Source: Chara braunii (lineage: Eukaryota; Streptophyta; Charophyceae; Charales; Characeae). Taken from it: 64,000 bases of DNA. Shown here piece by piece: positions 62,920-64,000 of the stretch. Each line of letters starts with the position of its first letter. Within the stretch, counting starts at the first letter, position 1. A program made the position numbers and the translations under genes. The notes below the pieces were generated by a model, which was not told where the DNA came from, searched no databases, and saw only the letters and a list, made by a program, of their open reading frames with translations. The stretch covers positions 2,669,809 through 2,733,808 of the forward strand of contig BFEA01000138.1 in assembly GCA_003427395.1 (NCBI GenBank), read 5' to 3'.

Positions 62920-64000
62920 AAATGCGACTGTTGTTAACCTTCTCTTTCACGACCGTGAGCAAGCTACGCACCACGACAGGTGTCGTCGTTGTCGGGGATC
63001 TCGCTTTCCAACCGAGGTCCTTAGAGAACAGACACAGATATGGTAAGCCGATGATCACAAAAAAAACATAGCATAAGTTAGTAATATAAGACTAGGTGAC
63101 ATAAATATGTATTAGATGTCAAAATATTTATGTAAACATACTCATACTGAGCCGAGGTTACAAGTTTGTCTTAGGGGTACGTTAGGCCGTATGCATATTT
63201 TGGTATTTACTATGGCAACTTCTGTCAGAAATTTGTAGATTTTAGTATAATAGAGTTTTTGGTGATGCTATGCGCATTTAATGCATTTATTTGTATTGGT
63301 GATGTTGCTAGTTATTCAAGCAAGGACTGTAGTACTTGTTACGACCACTAAGCTACCTGAGTTATTGTAATACATATATTGATACGCATATCTTAGGAGT
63401 ATGTATAATTGAGGTGAAAACCTTTAAAGATTGTTAAAGCTAGATGTTGCAGATGCTTATGAAGTCATTCAAGAATATACTTGGAGAAGATCTGTTAGAG
63501 GCCTAAGTAGGATGACAACTTAAGATAGCTACCGTATTGTTTTTCTATGACTCAGTAAGTGAATTGTTATGAGAAAAAAAATCTAGTTATTATCAAACAT
63601 CCTTATAATTGTCATTTATTTGTCTATTTTTTTTTTATCATGTTCTCATCACTGTTATTTCTTAGTTGTCGAATGTGAAAGAAAGACCAACATAAATCCG
63701 AATGACTTTGTCTATTTACGAAAGACTCTCACTCATGCTCCACAACTATCGATGACGATGTTTTATAAATCAGGATTTCGGCAACTGTCCTAGGAAGTAA
63801 TCGAAACTTTGCTCACTAAAACTTTTTCCCCCGCATGCACTTTTAACATGTTAGCATCACATTAACTCCCAATATCTTAGGGGTCATTAAAAAGTAAGTC
63901 GGGTAACCAATCGTCCTATATATTTTCGTTGACAGATATGGTTATTGATGCATCTTGTCAGTTTTTAAATGTTACTTTTACTTGCCCTAAAGGTTTACTG
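62920..64000. other. Gene-free right edge
   Basis: AT-rich DNA with only short frames; no repeat pair inside the window and no recognised motif. Confidence 0.4.

Overview
The window looks like nuclear DNA from a streptophyte green alga (charophyte type), dominated by transposable elements and their decay products. Three things point there. The one clear host gene (RPS25, 9103-9429) encodes a plant-type 40S ribosomal protein S25. A piece of AT-rich, plastid-style chlI (Mg-chelatase subunit I) lies at 50721-50980. The repeats are mostly Ty3/gypsy material and small foldback elements. The exact genus is inference; Chara-like is my best guess. No rRNA, CRISPR or bacterial operon structure is present.

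Layout. 1-7050 is AT-rich and made of nested small non-autonomous elements (three families with GC-rich ends, one of them sitting in (TA)n microsatellites) plus a tRNA-derived SINE. 7250-8000 is a foldback element. 8980-9430 is the compact RPS25 gene with a telo-box upstream, followed by a ~1 kb polypyrimidine tract. 10.8-21.4 kb holds no convincing gene but many tandem duplications, minisatellites, foldbacks and (CT)n tracts. 21.9-23.3 kb is a 1.4 kb inverted repeat of a terminal repeat that recurs at 48.9-49.6 kb.

23.7-31.1 kb is a decayed Ty3/gypsy-type retrotransposon: reiterated small ORFs of unknown function, then gag with a CCHC knuckle, protease (DSGAE), reverse transcriptase (YIDD), a truncated RNase H and an intact-looking DD35E integrase. 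Downstream, non-coding DNA at 31.4-32.6 kb and again at 44.8-46.3 kb carries arrays of short hairpins with conserved loops and stems that change in a compensatory way. More small ORFs related to those upstream of gag occur at 39.2 and 48.0-49.1 kb, so a very large composite element spanning about 22.7-49.6 kb is possible. Between these lie a GC-rich block (40.5-43 kb) with a U6 snRNA-derived pseudogene and a decayed Gln-rich minus-strand exon with a cluster of splice-donor consensus sites.

49.6-64 kb is mostly gene-free: the plastid-derived chlI fragment, a TIR foldback at 51.8 kb, AT-rich DNA, several copies of an LTR-like repeat with conserved hairpins (also at 47.2-48.0 kb), and a 38-bp perfect Tn5 mosaic-end palindrome at 59112-59149. 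That palindrome is a library adapter, so the join there should be treated as an assembly artefact. Single unresolved N bases occur at 13158, 15282 and 54628.

How the parts work together: apart from RPS25 the content is parasitic. The most unusual biology is the pairing of the retroelement's repeated accessory ORFs with arrays of structured repeats.
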